Translations under genes and position numbers: made by a program | Notes under the pieces: generated by a model | The model's input: only the letters and a program-made list of their open reading frames with translations | Databases searched by the model: none | What the model was told of the DNA's origin: nothing | Assembly (NCBI GenBank): GCA_036004445.1 | Contig: DASYRL010000068.1 | Span: 1 to 64,000, forward strand | Length of the DNA: 64,000 nucleotides | Direction of reading: 5' to 3' | From: DASXUC01 sp036004445 | GTDB taxonomy: Bacteria > Sysuimicrobiota > Sysuimicrobiia > Sysuimicrobiales > Kaftiobacteriaceae | Part shown: piece by piece, positions 42,900 to 51,780 of the stretch | Numbering within the stretch: the first letter of the stretch is position 1 | Layout: every line of letters begins with the position of its first letter

Positions 42900-43826
42900 A
42901 TGGGACTCGTGACCTACGTCAACGGAGCATTCGTCCCCAAAGACGACGCGAAGGTGTCGGTGTTCGATCACGGCTACCTGTACGGCGACGGGATTTTCGA
43001 AGGCATCCGCGTGTACAACGGCCGGGTGTTCCGCCTGGCCGAGCACCTGGACCGCCTCTACGACTCGGCCCGGTATCTCCTGCTGGACGTGCCGCTGACC
43101 GAGGCGCAGATGCGGGAGGCCATCCTCGAGACCGTGCGGCGCTGCGGCCTGCGCGACGCGTACATCCGGCCGGTGATCTCCCGCGGGACAGGCGACCTCG
43201 GCCTCGATCCGCGCAAATGCAAGACGGCGACCGTCGTCATCATCGTCGACACCATCCAGCTGTACCCCAAGGAGGCGTACGAGCGGGGCCTGCGGGTGAT
43301 CACGGCCACGACGCGCAAGCACCGTCCCGATGCGCTGTCGCCCCAGGCGAAGACGCTGAACTACCTCAACAACATCCTCGCCCGCATCGAGGCGAACCAG
43401 GCCGGCGTCGACGAGGCCATCATGCTGACCACCGACGGGTTCGTCAGCGAGTGCAGCGCCGACAACTTCTACGTCGTCCACGACGGCGCGATCTGGACGG
43501 CCCCGGCGGCGCTGGGCATCCTCAAGGGAGTGACCCGCGGCGTCGTGTTCGACCTCGCGGCCGCACTGGGCATCCCGGTCTTCGAGAAACCGTTCACGCT
43601 CCACGACGTCTACACGGCCGATGAAGCGTTCCTCTCGGGGACGGGCGCGGAAATTGGTCCCGTGGTCGAAGTCGACGCCCGGCCCATCGGCTCGGGCCGG
43701 CCCGGTCCGTTCGTGCAGCGCCTGCTGCGCGCGTTCCGGGATCTGGTGGCGCGCGAAGGGACGCCGGTCGTCGCCGAGACTCCGGTCTCCACGCCCACCG
43801 CTGCGTCCGCGGCCGGCACGTCCTGA
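42900..43826 (+). CDS. ilvE: Branched-chain aminotransferase (class IV)
   Basis: 308 residues of a PLP fold-type IV enzyme. DHGYLYGDGIFEGIRVYNG, RPVISRGTGDLGLDPR, the PLP Lys in SPQAKTLNYLNNILARIEA, and EAIMLTTDGFVSECSADNFYVV are family features. It transfers amino groups between Leu/Ile/Val and 2-oxoglutarate. The ECSADN and DGDGI type sequence also fits D-amino acid transaminase relatives, but ilvE is more likely. The Thr/Ala-rich end after residue 293 looks like a loose tail. AGAGGAGGAC precedes ATG. Confidence 0.88.
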   Translation: MGLVTYVNGAFVPKDDAKVSVFDHGYLYGDGIFEGIRVYNGRVFRLAEHLDRLYDSARYLLLDVPLTEAQMREAILETVRRCGLRDAYIRPVISRGTGDLGLDPRKCKTATVVIIVDTIQLYPKEAYERGLRVITATTRKHRPDALSPQAKTLNYLNNILARIEANQAGVDEAIMLTTDGFVSECSADNFYVVHDGAIWTAPAALGILKGVTRGVVFDLAAALGIPVFEKPFTLHDVYTADEAFLSGTGAEIGPVVEVDARPIGSGRPGPFVQRLLRAFRDLVAREGTPVVAETPVSTPTAASAAGTS

Positions 43827-43837
43827 CCGGCGGCCCG

Positions 43838-44377
43838 ATGCATCTGGGCGAGCGGACGATCCGCTCGACGCGGGTCTACGACGGCCGCCTCGTCGCCCTG
43901 CGCGTTGACGAGGTGGAACTGCCCAGCGGGAAGACGGCCGTGCGGGAGATCGTCGAACACCGCGGCGCGGTCGCCATCATCCCGCTGCTGCCGTCCGGGG
44001 ACGTCGTCCTGGTCAGGCAGTACCGGGCGCCGGCCGGCCGGCGGCTGCTGGAGATCCCCGCCGGCACGATCGAGCCCGGCGAGCCGGTAGCCGCCTGCGC
44101 GTCACGCGAACTGGCCGAGGAGGTCGGCCTGCGCGCCGAGCGCTGGCAGCCGCTGGGCGCGATCCTCCCGTCACCCGGTTTCCTCACCGAGGTCGTCCAC
44201 TTGTTCCTGGCCGAAGATCTCTCGCCGCATCCCGTCGATGCGGAGGAGGAGGAGATGGAAGTGGTCGCCGTCCCCCTCGACGAGGCGGTTGACCTGGTGA
44301 CGCGGGGGGAGATCTGCGACGCGAAGTCCGTCGCCGGTATTCTCCTGGCGTCGCGGTATCTGGAATCCTCGCGATGA
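43838..44377 (+). CDS. nudF: Nudix hydrolase, ADP-ribose pyrophosphatase-like
   Basis: 179 residues. The Nudix box is AGTIEPGEPVAACASRELAEEVGL (GX5EX7REUXEEXGU), after VVLVRQYRAPAGRRLLEIPAG, the ADP-ribose pyrophosphatase pattern with the Pro about 15 residues on. It hydrolyses ADP-ribose to AMP and ribose-5-phosphate, consistent with the deoB/PNP salvage genes nearby. Overlaps xerD by 4 bases. Confidence 0.9.
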   Translation: MHLGERTIRSTRVYDGRLVALRVDEVELPSGKTAVREIVEHRGAVAIIPLLPSGDVVLVRQYRAPAGRRLLEIPAGTIEPGEPVAACASRELAEEVGLRAERWQPLGAILPSPGFLTEVVHLFLAEDLSPHPVDAEEEEMEVVAVPLDEAVDLVTRGEICDAKSVAGILLASRYLESSR

Positions 44378-45315
44378 GCCGGGCCGCACGCAATGCAGAC
44401 GCCTTCCTGCATCACGTCGACGCCTTCCTGTCATACGCCATGGCGGAGGCGGGCTTGGCCCCCAACTCGGTCGAGGCGTACTATCGCGATCTGCGGGAGT
44501 TCGCCGGCTTTGTCGCGCGCCGGGGCATCCGGTCTCCGCGCGAGGTGACGCGCGCCGGCGTGTCGCTCTATCTGCTGGACCTCCGGAAACGCGGGCTGTC
44601 GGTGAGCACCGTCAAGCGCCGGACCGCGGCGATCCGCTCCTTCTACCGCTTCCTGCAGCGGGAAGAACTCATCGACCACGACCCGACGCTGGACCTGCAG
44701 CCCCCGCGGCCGGTGCACCGGCTGCCCCGCGTGCTGTCGGAGGAAGAAGTCGTCCGATTGCTGGCGATGCCCGAGGTCGGCACTCCGCTCGGATCGCGCG
44801 ACCGGGCGCTGCTCGAGCTCATGTACGCTAGCGGGCTGCGGGTGTCCGAAGGAACCGGTCTGGACCTCGGAGACGTCGATCTGTCCGAAGAGATCGTGCG
44901 GGTCACCGGCAAAGGCAGCAAACAGCGGATCGTGCCGGTTGGGAGCCAGGCGATCATCGCGCTGCGCGCCTACCTGCGGAGCGCCCGGCCGCTGCTGGCC
45001 CGAGCGCGGACGTCACAGGCCCTGTTCGTCAACCGCCGTGGAGGACGGCTCACGCGCCAGGGATGCTGGAAGCTCCTGCGCGGATACGCGCGCCGCGCCG
45101 GCATCACGCGGGCGCTGACCCCGCACGTCCTCCGGCATTCGTTTGCCACCCACCTCCTGGAGCGGGGAGCCGATCTCCGCGCAGTGCAGGAGATGCTGGG
45201 CCATGCCTCCATCGGTACGACGCAGCTGTATACGCACGTCTCTCGCCGGCGGATGAAGGAGATCTACGCCGGCGCGCATCCGCGCGGCGGCATGCATGTG
45301 CGTTCGGCCAGGTGA
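44374..45315 (+). CDS. xerD: XerC/XerD-type tyrosine recombinase
   Basis: 313 residues. N-terminal SAM-like DNA-binding domain (VDAFLSYAMAEAGLAPNSVEAYYRDLREF), and catalytic domain with Arg in ASGLRVSEGTGLDLG, Lys in VTGKGSKQR, HVLRHSFATHLLERG, and LGHASIGTTQLYTHVS (His and Tyr). XerC/D resolves chromosome dimers at dif. It overlaps both neighbours by 4 bases, so it is a housekeeping gene and not an integrase of a mobile element. No second Xer is in view. Confidence 0.9.
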   Translation: MSRAARNADAFLHHVDAFLSYAMAEAGLAPNSVEAYYRDLREFAGFVARRGIRSPREVTRAGVSLYLLDLRKRGLSVSTVKRRTAAIRSFYRFLQREELIDHDPTLDLQPPRPVHRLPRVLSEEEVVRLLAMPEVGTPLGSRDRALLELMYASGLRVSEGTGLDLGDVDLSEEIVRVTGKGSKQRIVPVGSQAIIALRAYLRSARPLLARARTSQALFVNRRGGRLTRQGCWKLLRGYARRAGITRALTPHVLRHSFATHLLERGADLRAVQEMLGHASIGTTQLYTHVSRRRMKEIYAGAHPRGGMHVRSAR

Positions 45316-46490
45316 GTGCGTTCGATCGGGCCATCATCCTGGTGCTGGACAGCGCGGGCATCGGAGGCGCTCCTGATGCGGATCGCTACGGCGACGCGGG
45401 GAGCAGCACCCTTCCCCACATCGCCGACGCCGTCGGCGGGCTGGCTCTGCCTGCACTGCAGCGCCTCGGATTAGGCCGGGTGGTGCCCATCGCCGGAGTC
45501 GCCGTGGTGGAACGTCCCGCCGCCGCCTACGGCCGGCTCACCGAAGCGTCGCCGGGGAAGGATTCGACGACCGGCCACTGGGAACTGATGGGCGTGATTC
45601 TCGACCGTCCGTTTCCCACGTATCCGGAGGGCTTCCCGCCACAGATCATGATCCCGTTCGAGCGTGCCATCGGCACTCCGGCCCTGGGGAACATCGCCGC
45701 CTCGGGGACCGAAATCATCGCGCGGCTGGGGCCGGAACATCAGCGCACCGGCTGCCCGATCGTCTACACGTCCGCGGACAGCGTGTTCCAGGTTGCCGCC
45801 CACGAGGACGTCATTCCGGTCCCGCGGCTGTACGACATCTGCGAGATCGCCCGCGGCCTGCTCACGGGACCGCATGCCGTCAGCCGCGTCATTGCCCGTC
45901 CGTTCACCGGCACACCTGGGCACTACGTGCGGACGGAGCGACGGCGCGACTTCTCGGTGCCGCCGCCGCGGCCCACGGTGCTCGACGCTGCGGTGGCCGC
46001 GGGCTTCCCCGTCGTCGGGATCGGCAAGATCCCCGATCTGTTCGCGCACCGCGGGATCACGACCGCCGTGCACACCCACGATGACCTCGACGGCATGACC
46101 GAGACCGTGCGCGCGCTGGATCAGAGCCCACGCGGGATCATCATGACCAACCTGGTCGACCTCGACGCTAAATTCGGCCATCGCAACGATCCGTCCGGGT
46201 ACGCGGCTGATCTGGAACAGATCGATGCGGCGCTGCCGGAGATCCTGAACCGCCTGCGGCCGGCGGATCTGTTCGTGGTCACGGCCGACCATGGGAACGA
46301 TCCGACCACGCGCAGCACCGACCATGCGCGCGAGCAGGTCCCGATGCTGTGGACGGGCCCGCGCGTCCGCGCGGTCGATCTGGGAGTCCGACCCACGTTC
46401 GCGGACCTCGGCGCCACCGTTGCCCAGGCGCTGGGAATTTCCTGGACCGGTCCTGGAACGAGCATGCTCGCGGAGCTGCTGGCCGCATGA
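45312..46490 (+). CDS. deoB: Phosphopentomutase
   Basis: 392 residues of the alkaline-phosphatase superfamily. The metal sites are ILVLDSAGIGGAPDADRYGD and VTADHGNDPTTRSTDHAREQVPML; the phosphorylated Thr is in GKDSTTGHWELMG. It interconverts ribose-1-phosphate and ribose-5-phosphate, joining nucleoside breakdown to the pentose pathway. GTG 45312 overlaps the xerD stop. The next gene starts at its stop codon. Confidence 0.94.
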   Translation: MSAFDRAIILVLDSAGIGGAPDADRYGDAGSSTLPHIADAVGGLALPALQRLGLGRVVPIAGVAVVERPAAAYGRLTEASPGKDSTTGHWELMGVILDRPFPTYPEGFPPQIMIPFERAIGTPALGNIAASGTEIIARLGPEHQRTGCPIVYTSADSVFQVAAHEDVIPVPRLYDICEIARGLLTGPHAVSRVIARPFTGTPGHYVRTERRRDFSVPPPRPTVLDAAVAAGFPVVGIGKIPDLFAHRGITTAVHTHDDLDGMTETVRALDQSPRGIIMTNLVDLDAKFGHRNDPSGYAADLEQIDAALPEILNRLRPADLFVVTADHGNDPTTRSTDHAREQVPMLWTGPRVRAVDLGVRPTFADLGATVAQALGISWTGPGTSMLAELLAA

Positions 46491-47314
46491 TGGATGTGCG
46501 CTCGCGCCTCGAGGCCGCCGTCGCGTTCATCCGCGCGAAGACGCCCCTGGCGCCGCGGATCGCCATCACGCTCGGATCCGGGCTGGGCGCGCTGGCGGAC
46601 CACATGGCGGTGGCCGCCGCCATTCCGTACGCGGAGATCCCGACGTTTCCCCGGTCCACGGTCGAAGGACATGCCGGGCGGCTGGTGCTGGGGCATCTGG
46701 ACGGCGCTCCGGTCGTGGCCATGCACGGCCGCGTGCACTATTACGAGGGGCACGCCATCACCGAGGTCGTCTTCCCCCTGCGGGTGATGTGGGCGCTGGG
46801 CGCAGAGATCTTCCTCGTGACCAACGCCGCCGGCGGGATCAACCGGCAGTGGACGGCCGGCGACCTGATGATCATGGCCGACCACATCAACTTCATGGGC
46901 GCCAACCCGCTGATCGGCCCCAACGATCCTTCGCTGGGGCCGCGATTCCCGGATCTGTCCGGCGCGTACGACGCCGAGCTGATCGGCGTCGCCGAACGCG
47001 CCGCGGCCGCGGAGGGCATTCCCATCCGCAAGGGCGTCTACGCGGCGGTGAGCGGTCCCAATTACGAAACCCCCGCGGAGCTCCGGATGCTGGGCCGCTG
47101 GGGGGCCGACGCCGTCGGGATGTCCACCGTCCCGGAAGTCATCGCCGCCCGGCACCTGGGGATGCGCGTGCTGGGGCTGACGGCCATCACCGACATGGCG
47201 ACCGGCGAGCAGGTCCAGCCGGTGACGCATGACGCGGTCCTCGCGACGGCCCGCGCGCTCGAGCCGCGGTTTGTGGCGCTGGTGAGACGGATCGTGCGCG
47301 AGCTCCATGAGTAG
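46487..47314 (+). CDS. punA: Purine nucleoside phosphorylase (trimeric type)
   Basis: 275 residues. IAITLGSGLGALADHM, STVEGHAGRLVLGHLDG, MHGRVHYYEGH, LVTNAAGGINRQW, GPNYETPAELRML and VGMSTVPEVIAARHLGMRV match the family. It splits purine nucleosides with phosphate into base and ribose-1-phosphate. At the position that holds Asn243 in human PNP the sequence reads ITDMATG, i.e. Asp. Start at ATG 46487 (ATG 46490 also possible). Overlaps the next gene by 8 bases. Confidence 0.9.
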   Translation: MMDVRSRLEAAVAFIRAKTPLAPRIAITLGSGLGALADHMAVAAAIPYAEIPTFPRSTVEGHAGRLVLGHLDGAPVVAMHGRVHYYEGHAITEVVFPLRVMWALGAEIFLVTNAAGGINRQWTAGDLMIMADHINFMGANPLIGPNDPSLGPRFPDLSGAYDAELIGVAERAAAAEGIPIRKGVYAAVSGPNYETPAELRMLGRWGADAVGMSTVPEVIAARHLGMRVLGLTAITDMATGEQVQPVTHDAVLATARALEPRFVALVRRIVRELHE

Positions 47315-48614
47315 GGCATACGAGCTGATCCAGAAGAAGCGCGACGGCGGTACCCTGACCGAGGAAGAGATCGCCGTCCTGCTCTACGGCTACCTGGGCG
47401 GAGAGATCCCAGACTACCAGATGGCCGCCTTCCTGATGGCCGTGTTCTTCCGCGGCATGTCGCCGCGCGAGACGACCACCTTGACGATGGCGATGGTGCA
47501 CACCGGCGAGATCCTTGACCTCAGCGCCATCCGTGGGATCAAGGTCGACAAACACAGCACCGGCGGGGTCGGCGACAAGACGTCGCTGGTGCTCGTCCCG
47601 CTGGTCGCCGCCGCCGGCGCCCCCGTGGCCAAGCTCTCCGGCCGCGGGCTGGGCCACACCGGGGGGACGCTGGACAAGCTCGAGTCTATCCCCGACATGC
47701 AGGTCGAGCTGGCGCCGAGGGCGTTGATCGATCAGGTCAACCGGATCGGCTGCGCCATCGCCAGCCAATCCGCGAACCTGGTTCCCGCGGACAAGAAGCT
47801 CTATGCCCTGCGAGACGTGACGGCGACGGTGGACAGTATCCCGCTGATTGCCGCCAGCGTGATGAGCAAGAAGATCGCCGCCGGCTCCGACGCGATCGTG
47901 CTCGACGTCAAGACCGGCAGCGGGGCGTTCATGAAGGATCTGGATTCGGCCCGGACTCTGGCCGCCATGATGGTGGCGATCGGGACCGGCGCGGGACGGC
48001 GGGCGGTCGCGGTCATCTCGGACATGGACCAGCCGCTGGGATTCGCCGTCGGCAACGGCTTGGAAGTGACCGAGGCGATCCAGACGCTGCGCGGAGAGGG
48101 ACCGGCGGACGTGCGCGAACTCTGCCTGACACTGGGATCGCACATGCTCGTGCTGGCCAACGCGGCGGGGTCGTTCGAGGATGCCCGATCCCGGCTGGAG
48201 TACGTGCTGGAGAGCGGAAGGGGACTGGACAAGCTCAAGGAGATGATTGCGGCGCAGGGGGGAGACGCCGGCGTGGTCGACGACCCCGGGCGGCTGCCCC
48301 GCTCTGCGGTGACGCTGCCCGTTCCGGCGTGGACCGACGGGATCATCACGGCCATCGACGCAGAGAACATCGGGACCGCGGTCATGGCGCTGGGAGCCGG
48401 GCGGGCGAAGCGCGAAGACAGGATCGACCCGGCCGTTGGGCTCGTCCTCCGCCGGAAGGTCGGCGCTGCCGTGTCGCGCGGCGATGTCCTGGCCGAGATC
48501 CATGCGGCGGACGCCGCCCAGGGCACGGAAGTTGCCGGCCGGGTGCAGGCCGCGTACACCATCGGCCGCGAGGCGCCGCCGCCGCGGCCGCTGATTCACG
48601 ACGTCGTGAATTGA
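47307..48614 (+). CDS. pdp: Pyrimidine-nucleoside (thymidine) phosphorylase
   Basis: 435 residues. KHSTGGVGDKTSLVLVPLVAAAG and GHTGGTLDKLESIPD are the family signatures, and the C-terminal PYNP domain (YTIGREAPPPRPLIHDVV) is present. It phosphorolyses pyrimidine nucleosides. With deoB and PNP it makes a nucleoside salvage operon. The start ATG overlaps the PNP stop. Confidence 0.95.
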   Translation: MSRAYELIQKKRDGGTLTEEEIAVLLYGYLGGEIPDYQMAAFLMAVFFRGMSPRETTTLTMAMVHTGEILDLSAIRGIKVDKHSTGGVGDKTSLVLVPLVAAAGAPVAKLSGRGLGHTGGTLDKLESIPDMQVELAPRALIDQVNRIGCAIASQSANLVPADKKLYALRDVTATVDSIPLIAASVMSKKIAAGSDAIVLDVKTGSGAFMKDLDSARTLAAMMVAIGTGAGRRAVAVISDMDQPLGFAVGNGLEVTEAIQTLRGEGPADVRELCLTLGSHMLVLANAAGSFEDARSRLEYVLESGRGLDKLKEMIAAQGGDAGVVDDPGRLPRSAVTLPVPAWTDGIITAIDAENIGTAVMALGAGRAKREDRIDPAVGLVLRRKVGAAVSRGDVLAEIHAADAAQGTEVAGRVQAAYTIGREAPPPRPLIHDVVN

Positions 48615-48623
48615 GGCCGCAGG

Positions 48624-48650
48624 CCTGAGCGAGCGCAGGGAGTCGATGAG
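48624..48650. repeat. Interspersed GC-rich repeat (copy 2)
   Basis: CCTGAGCGAGCGCAGGGAG then TCGATGAG, closely matching 37750-37777. It lies between pdp and uspA; AGGAGGAG, just after it, is the ribosome binding site for uspA. Confidence 0.72.
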
Positions 48651-48661
48651 GAGGAGACCGT

Positions 48662-49114
48662 ATGTTCACACGTATCGTGTTGGGTGTTGATGGTTCGGAG
48701 GCCAGCGGCAAAGCGGTCGACGTCGCCGCCGAGCTTGCCGGGATGCTGCGGGCCGAGGTCACGGTGGTGCACGCCGTTGCCGATCTCATGATGATGATGC
48801 CGCCCGTTGCTCCCACGGAGGCGATGATGACACCCCCGCTGCTGGCGGAGGATGCGTTGGAGGATCTGGAAAAGGCGGGCCGGGAGATTCTCGCCAGCGC
48901 CGCCGAGCACCTGCGGGCCGCGGGTGTGACCTCTTCGGTCCGGCTGGAGCGTGGGCCCGCGGCGCATCAGATCGTGCAGATCGCCCGGGCGTCCGGCGCG
49001 GACCTCATTATCCTGGGCAGCCGGGGGCATGGGAAGCTGGAGGAGCTGCTGCTCGGCAGCGTGAGCGACGCCGTGGTGCGCGAAGCGCCGTGCTCGGTCC
49101 TGATCGTGCGCTGA
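48662..49114 (+). CDS. Universal stress protein (UspA family)
   Basis: 150 residues. MFTRIVLGVDGSEASGKAV and the ATP-binding GSRGHGKLEELLLGSVSDAVVREAPCSVLIV (G-x2-G-x9-GS) are clear. A short Met-rich loop (LMMMMPP) is unusual. Usp proteins bind ATP and help stress survival. GAGGAGGAGACC precedes ATG 48662. It is bounded by a repeat on each side and is not linked functionally to its neighbours. Confidence 0.92.
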   Translation: MFTRIVLGVDGSEASGKAVDVAAELAGMLRAEVTVVHAVADLMMMMPPVAPTEAMMTPPLLAEDALEDLEKAGREILASAAEHLRAAGVTSSVRLERGPAAHQIVQIARASGADLIILGSRGHGKLEELLLGSVSDAVVREAPCSVLIVR

Positions 49115-49120
49115 CGAAGT

Positions 49121-49260
49121 CGGGAACAGGGAACAGCGAACAGGGAACAGGGAACAGCGAACAGGGAACAGCGAACAGGGAACAAAAGTCTTCACGATCG
49201 AGTTCTGTTCCAAGTTCTTGTTCCCAGTTCCCTGTTCCCAGTTCCCAGTTCGCGGTTCCC
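49121..49260. repeat. Inverted heptamer array (GGGAACA)
   Basis: Left arm 49122-49184: nine units GGGAACA or GCGAACA. Loop about 20 bases. Right arm about 49205-49260: TGTTCCC, AGTTCCC and variants (about eight). The arms could form a hairpin more than 50 bp long. It fills nearly all of the gap between uspA and the dehydrogenase gene, leaving only 16 bases. Confidence 0.95.
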
Positions 49261-49276
49261 GCCCTGAGGGAGACGG

Positions 49277-50146
49277 ATGAATATCCGAAAAGTTGGGGTC
49301 GTGGGCTGCGGTCTCATGGGCGCGGGCATCGTGGAGGTCGTCGCCCGCGCCGGGTACGACGTGGTCGTGCGTGAGATCAACGACGACCTGCTGGCCAAGG
49401 GACTGGCCCGACTCGAGTCGTCGATGGCCCGGGCGGTACAGCGGGGCAAGGCGAGCGCGGCCGACGTTGACACGGCGCGTGCCCGCATCCGGGGCACCAC
49501 GGCGCTGGCCGATCTAACCGGTGCGGAGCTGATCATCGAGGCCGTGGTCGAGAACATGGATCTGAAGAAGCAGGTGTACCGTGAGTTGGATCGGCTGGCC
49601 GGCGGCGAGACGATCTTCGCCAGCAACACGTCCTCGCTGTCGATTACCGAGATGGCCTCGGTGACCTCCCGGCGCGAGCGATTCCTGGGGATGCATTTCT
49701 TCAACCCCGTCCCGGTCATGACACTCGTGGAACTGGTTCGCGGGCTGCAGACCTCCGACGACACGATGGCCGCCGGCCGGGCGTTCGCCGAGTCCGTGGG
49801 GAAGACCGTCGTCGTCTGCAAGGACAGCCCGGGGTTCATCGTCAACCTCCTGCTGGTGCCCTACCTACTCGATGCCGTGCGCGCCCTCGAGATGGGCGTG
49901 GCCACCAAGGAAGACATCGACACGGCGGTCGTGCTGGGACTGGCTCACCCGATGGGACCGCTCACGCTGCTGGACTACGTGGGGATCGATACGACCTACT
50001 ACATCGCGGAAGCGATGTTCTCCGAGTTCAAGGACGCGCGCTACGCCGCGCCGCCGCTCATGAAGCAGATGGTGCTCGCCGGCCTGCACGGTCGGAAGAC
50101 GGGGGCCGGCTTCTATTCGTACGACGGCAAGGGGAATAAGGCCTAG
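49277..50146 (+). CDS. hbd: 3-hydroxybutyryl-CoA dehydrogenase
   Basis: 289 residues. N-terminal NAD domain VGVVGCGLMGAGIVEVVARAGYDVVV; catalytic His region FLGMHFFNPVPVMTLVELVRG; C-terminal domain ending LHGRKTGAGFYSYD. It oxidises (S)-3-hydroxyacyl-CoA with NAD(P)+. GAGGGAGACGG lies before ATG 49277. It starts the fatty/branched acyl-CoA part of the window and is convergent with the short gene at 50148. Confidence 0.94.
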   Translation: MNIRKVGVVGCGLMGAGIVEVVARAGYDVVVREINDDLLAKGLARLESSMARAVQRGKASAADVDTARARIRGTTALADLTGAELIIEAVVENMDLKKQVYRELDRLAGGETIFASNTSSLSITEMASVTSRRERFLGMHFFNPVPVMTLVELVRGLQTSDDTMAAGRAFAESVGKTVVVCKDSPGFIVNLLLVPYLLDAVRALEMGVATKEDIDTAVVLGLAHPMGPLTLLDYVGIDTTYYIAEAMFSEFKDARYAAPPLMKQMVLAGLHGRKTGAGFYSYDGKGNKA

Positions 50147-50147
50147 A

Positions 50148-50372
50148 CTATTCGGCGCCCCGCGCTTTCTTGATGGCCGCCTCGATGTGATCCGCCAGCA
50201 CCAGAATGCCGCGCTGCCGTCCTTTGACCGCCTTCCCGATTGACGCGAAGGGGATCTTGCGCGCCCGCAGCCAGTTGACCGTGCGGTTGAAGTCTTCCTT
50301 GCTGTTGGGATCCAGGCCCGCCTTCTCCATCAGATCCCTGATCCCGACGATCCGGCTCCACGCGCCGTCCAT
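50148..50372 (-). CDS. Small conserved-looking protein
   Basis: 74 residues, MDGAWSRIVGIRDLMEKAG, PNSKEDFNRTVNWLRARKI, then a basic tail with VLADHIEAAIKKARGAE. Helix-rich and charged, unknown function. It is the last gene of the minus-strand operon, 15 bases after the DUF1444 stop, with GGAGGTG before the start. The 3' end nearly meets the convergent hbd gene. Confidence 0.65.
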   Translation of the reverse strand: MDGAWSRIVGIRDLMEKAGLDPNSKEDFNRTVNWLRARKIPFASIGKAVKGRQRGILVLADHIEAAIKKARGAE

Positions 50373-50387
50373 CTCGACACCTCCACG

Positions 50388-51284
50388 TCACCGAGCGTTC
50401 TCGGACTGTCCTTCGCTGGATCCGGCGGCGCCTCCTGGCCGGGGGCCCGGAGCTCTGTCGAAGGGGCGCGGGACCGGGCCGTCCGGTGAGACCGTGAACA
50501 CCTGCGCGGTCAGCGGGAGTTCTCCTGCCGCGTGCATGTCCGCGGCCCGCGCGGCGAGGGCCGCGGCGTCCGCGGCGGGAGCGATCAGGCAGGCGTGTTC
50601 GTGCGGGATCGCCAGCACGGGATCGGCGATCCCCGGGGGAACGATGAGATCGCTGACCAGCAACCGGGCGGCGTCGAACCCGTCGAGTGCGACGTATTCG
50701 GTCTGTGGTCCGCCCAGCTCGTCGAGGAGATGCTGCGTTTTCGCCCGCAGATTCCCCAGGGCCATCCGGTGCAGCTCGTCCATCCCCAGGCCCCACGCTG
50801 ACAGCATCCCTTCGGTGATGACGGTGACCTGGAACTGGCCTTCGATGACGTACGCTACCGCGAGCCCGGCAGTAAACGGAGTGCGTACCCGGCGGTGCTG
50901 CTTTCGGTAACCGTGGAGCAGCCGAAGGTCGTCCTCTGGCTTGAGCAAGGGGAGAATGCGGTCGGCCACCAGCGGGAGCGGCGGGGGGGACACCGGCGGC
51001 ACGCGGTGCCTGAGGCCGACGACGACCCGGTCGTATGCTGCCTCGTCGGGCTCGCGGTGGCGGATGCGAAAGATGTAGGTCTCGAGCAGATCGACTTCAA
51101 GCGGGAGACCGGACACCGCGCAGATTAACCCATTTCGCGTATCGGCGCGCCATTCGATGTCCGGACAGCCGGCCAGATAACCGTGGAATCGCTCCCGGAA
51201 CTGGACAAACCCCGCGCGGAGGCGCCAGGCGACCATGGCCGTCAGCAGGAGTAGTCCCGCGGTTCCGAGCGCGACCCCTGGCAT
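50388..51284 (-). CDS. DUF1444 (YtpQ-like) protein
   Basis: 298 residues from ATG 51284. A hydrophobic N-terminus (VALGTAGLLLLTAMVAW) precedes FVQFRERFHGYLAG and the DUF1444 core VRTPFTAGLAVAYVIEGQFQVTVITEGML with LHRMALGNLRAKT. Homologues are cytosolic (Bacillus YtpQ) and of unknown function; the N-terminal helix here would tether it. The C-terminal 40 residues are Pro/Gly-rich and look disordered. It follows the DUF35 gene by 25 bases, though the link to acyl-CoA chemistry is not evident. Confidence 0.78.
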   Translation of the reverse strand: MPGVALGTAGLLLLTAMVAWRLRAGFVQFRERFHGYLAGCPDIEWRADTRNGLICAVSGLPLEVDLLETYIFRIRHREPDEAAYDRVVVGLRHRVPPVSPPPLPLVADRILPLLKPEDDLRLLHGYRKQHRRVRTPFTAGLAVAYVIEGQFQVTVITEGMLSAWGLGMDELHRMALGNLRAKTQHLLDELGGPQTEYVALDGFDAARLLVSDLIVPPGIADPVLAIPHEHACLIAPAADAAALAARAADMHAAGELPLTAQVFTVSPDGPVPRPFDRAPGPRPGGAAGSSEGQSENAR

Positions 51285-51309
51285 CGACGGTGACTGACCC
51301 TGGGCGCAT

Positions 51310-51780
51310 TTACCGCCGGCGAGCAAAACCCAGCAGATCGGCGATGATCCCGCGGCGCTTCCGCCTCGGAGCGAGCACAGCGCGAACCGGCATGTCGATG
51401 CTGACGTCATCGGGGGCGACCTGCAGCAGCCGGCCCACCATCCCGCCGTCGGTCCCGTCGATCCGCACGTAGGCGACGATTTCAGGAATCTGCAGCGGCC
51501 GGCCGGTGCCGTCGATGCGAACGACGGTGAACGTGTGGACCCGGCCGACGGGGGGCACCTCGTGCCAGGTCGCAGACAGGTCGTCGAAGCAGCGCTCGCA
51601 GTACAGCCGCGGCGGGAGATAGGTGAGGTTGCACGCCTCGCAGCGGGTCACCGCAAAGACGTCGCGCCGCCGCAGCGTGTCGAAGAATCGCTCACCCGCG
51701 GCCCCCGCGGTGTAGAGGAACTCGACCGGCATCGTTCCGCGCCAGACCCGGGCGCCGCCGGCGTGCAGGTCCGGGTTCAC
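51310..51780 (-). CDS. DUF35 OB-fold/zinc-ribbon protein (thiolase partner)
   Basis: 156 residues. Zinc ribbon CEACNLTYLPPRLYCERC with four Cys, then an OB fold (GRVHTFTVVRIDGTGRPLQIPEIVAYVRIDG). DUF35/ChsH2-type proteins bind CoA substrates and form complexes with thiolase-fold proteins, for example as retro-aldolases in steroid side-chain breakdown or as shuttles in archaeal HMG-CoA synthesis. It overlaps the second DUF35 gene by 4 bases. Confidence 0.87.
   Translation of the reverse strand: MNPDLHAGGARVWRGTMPVEFLYTAGAAGERFFDTLRRRDVFAVTRCEACNLTYLPPRLYCERCFDDLSATWHEVPPVGRVHTFTVVRIDGTGRPLQIPEIVAYVRIDGTDGGMVGRLLQVAPDDVSIDMPVRAVLAPRRKRRGIIADLLGFARRR

Noticed and set aside
44374..45315. Phage or island integrase
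   Set aside because: The gene is embedded with 4-base overlaps in a housekeeping operon and looks like XerD; no attachment sites or phage genes nearby.
49121..49260. CRISPR array
   Set aside because: Units are 7 bases, tandem, without spacers; no cas genes present.
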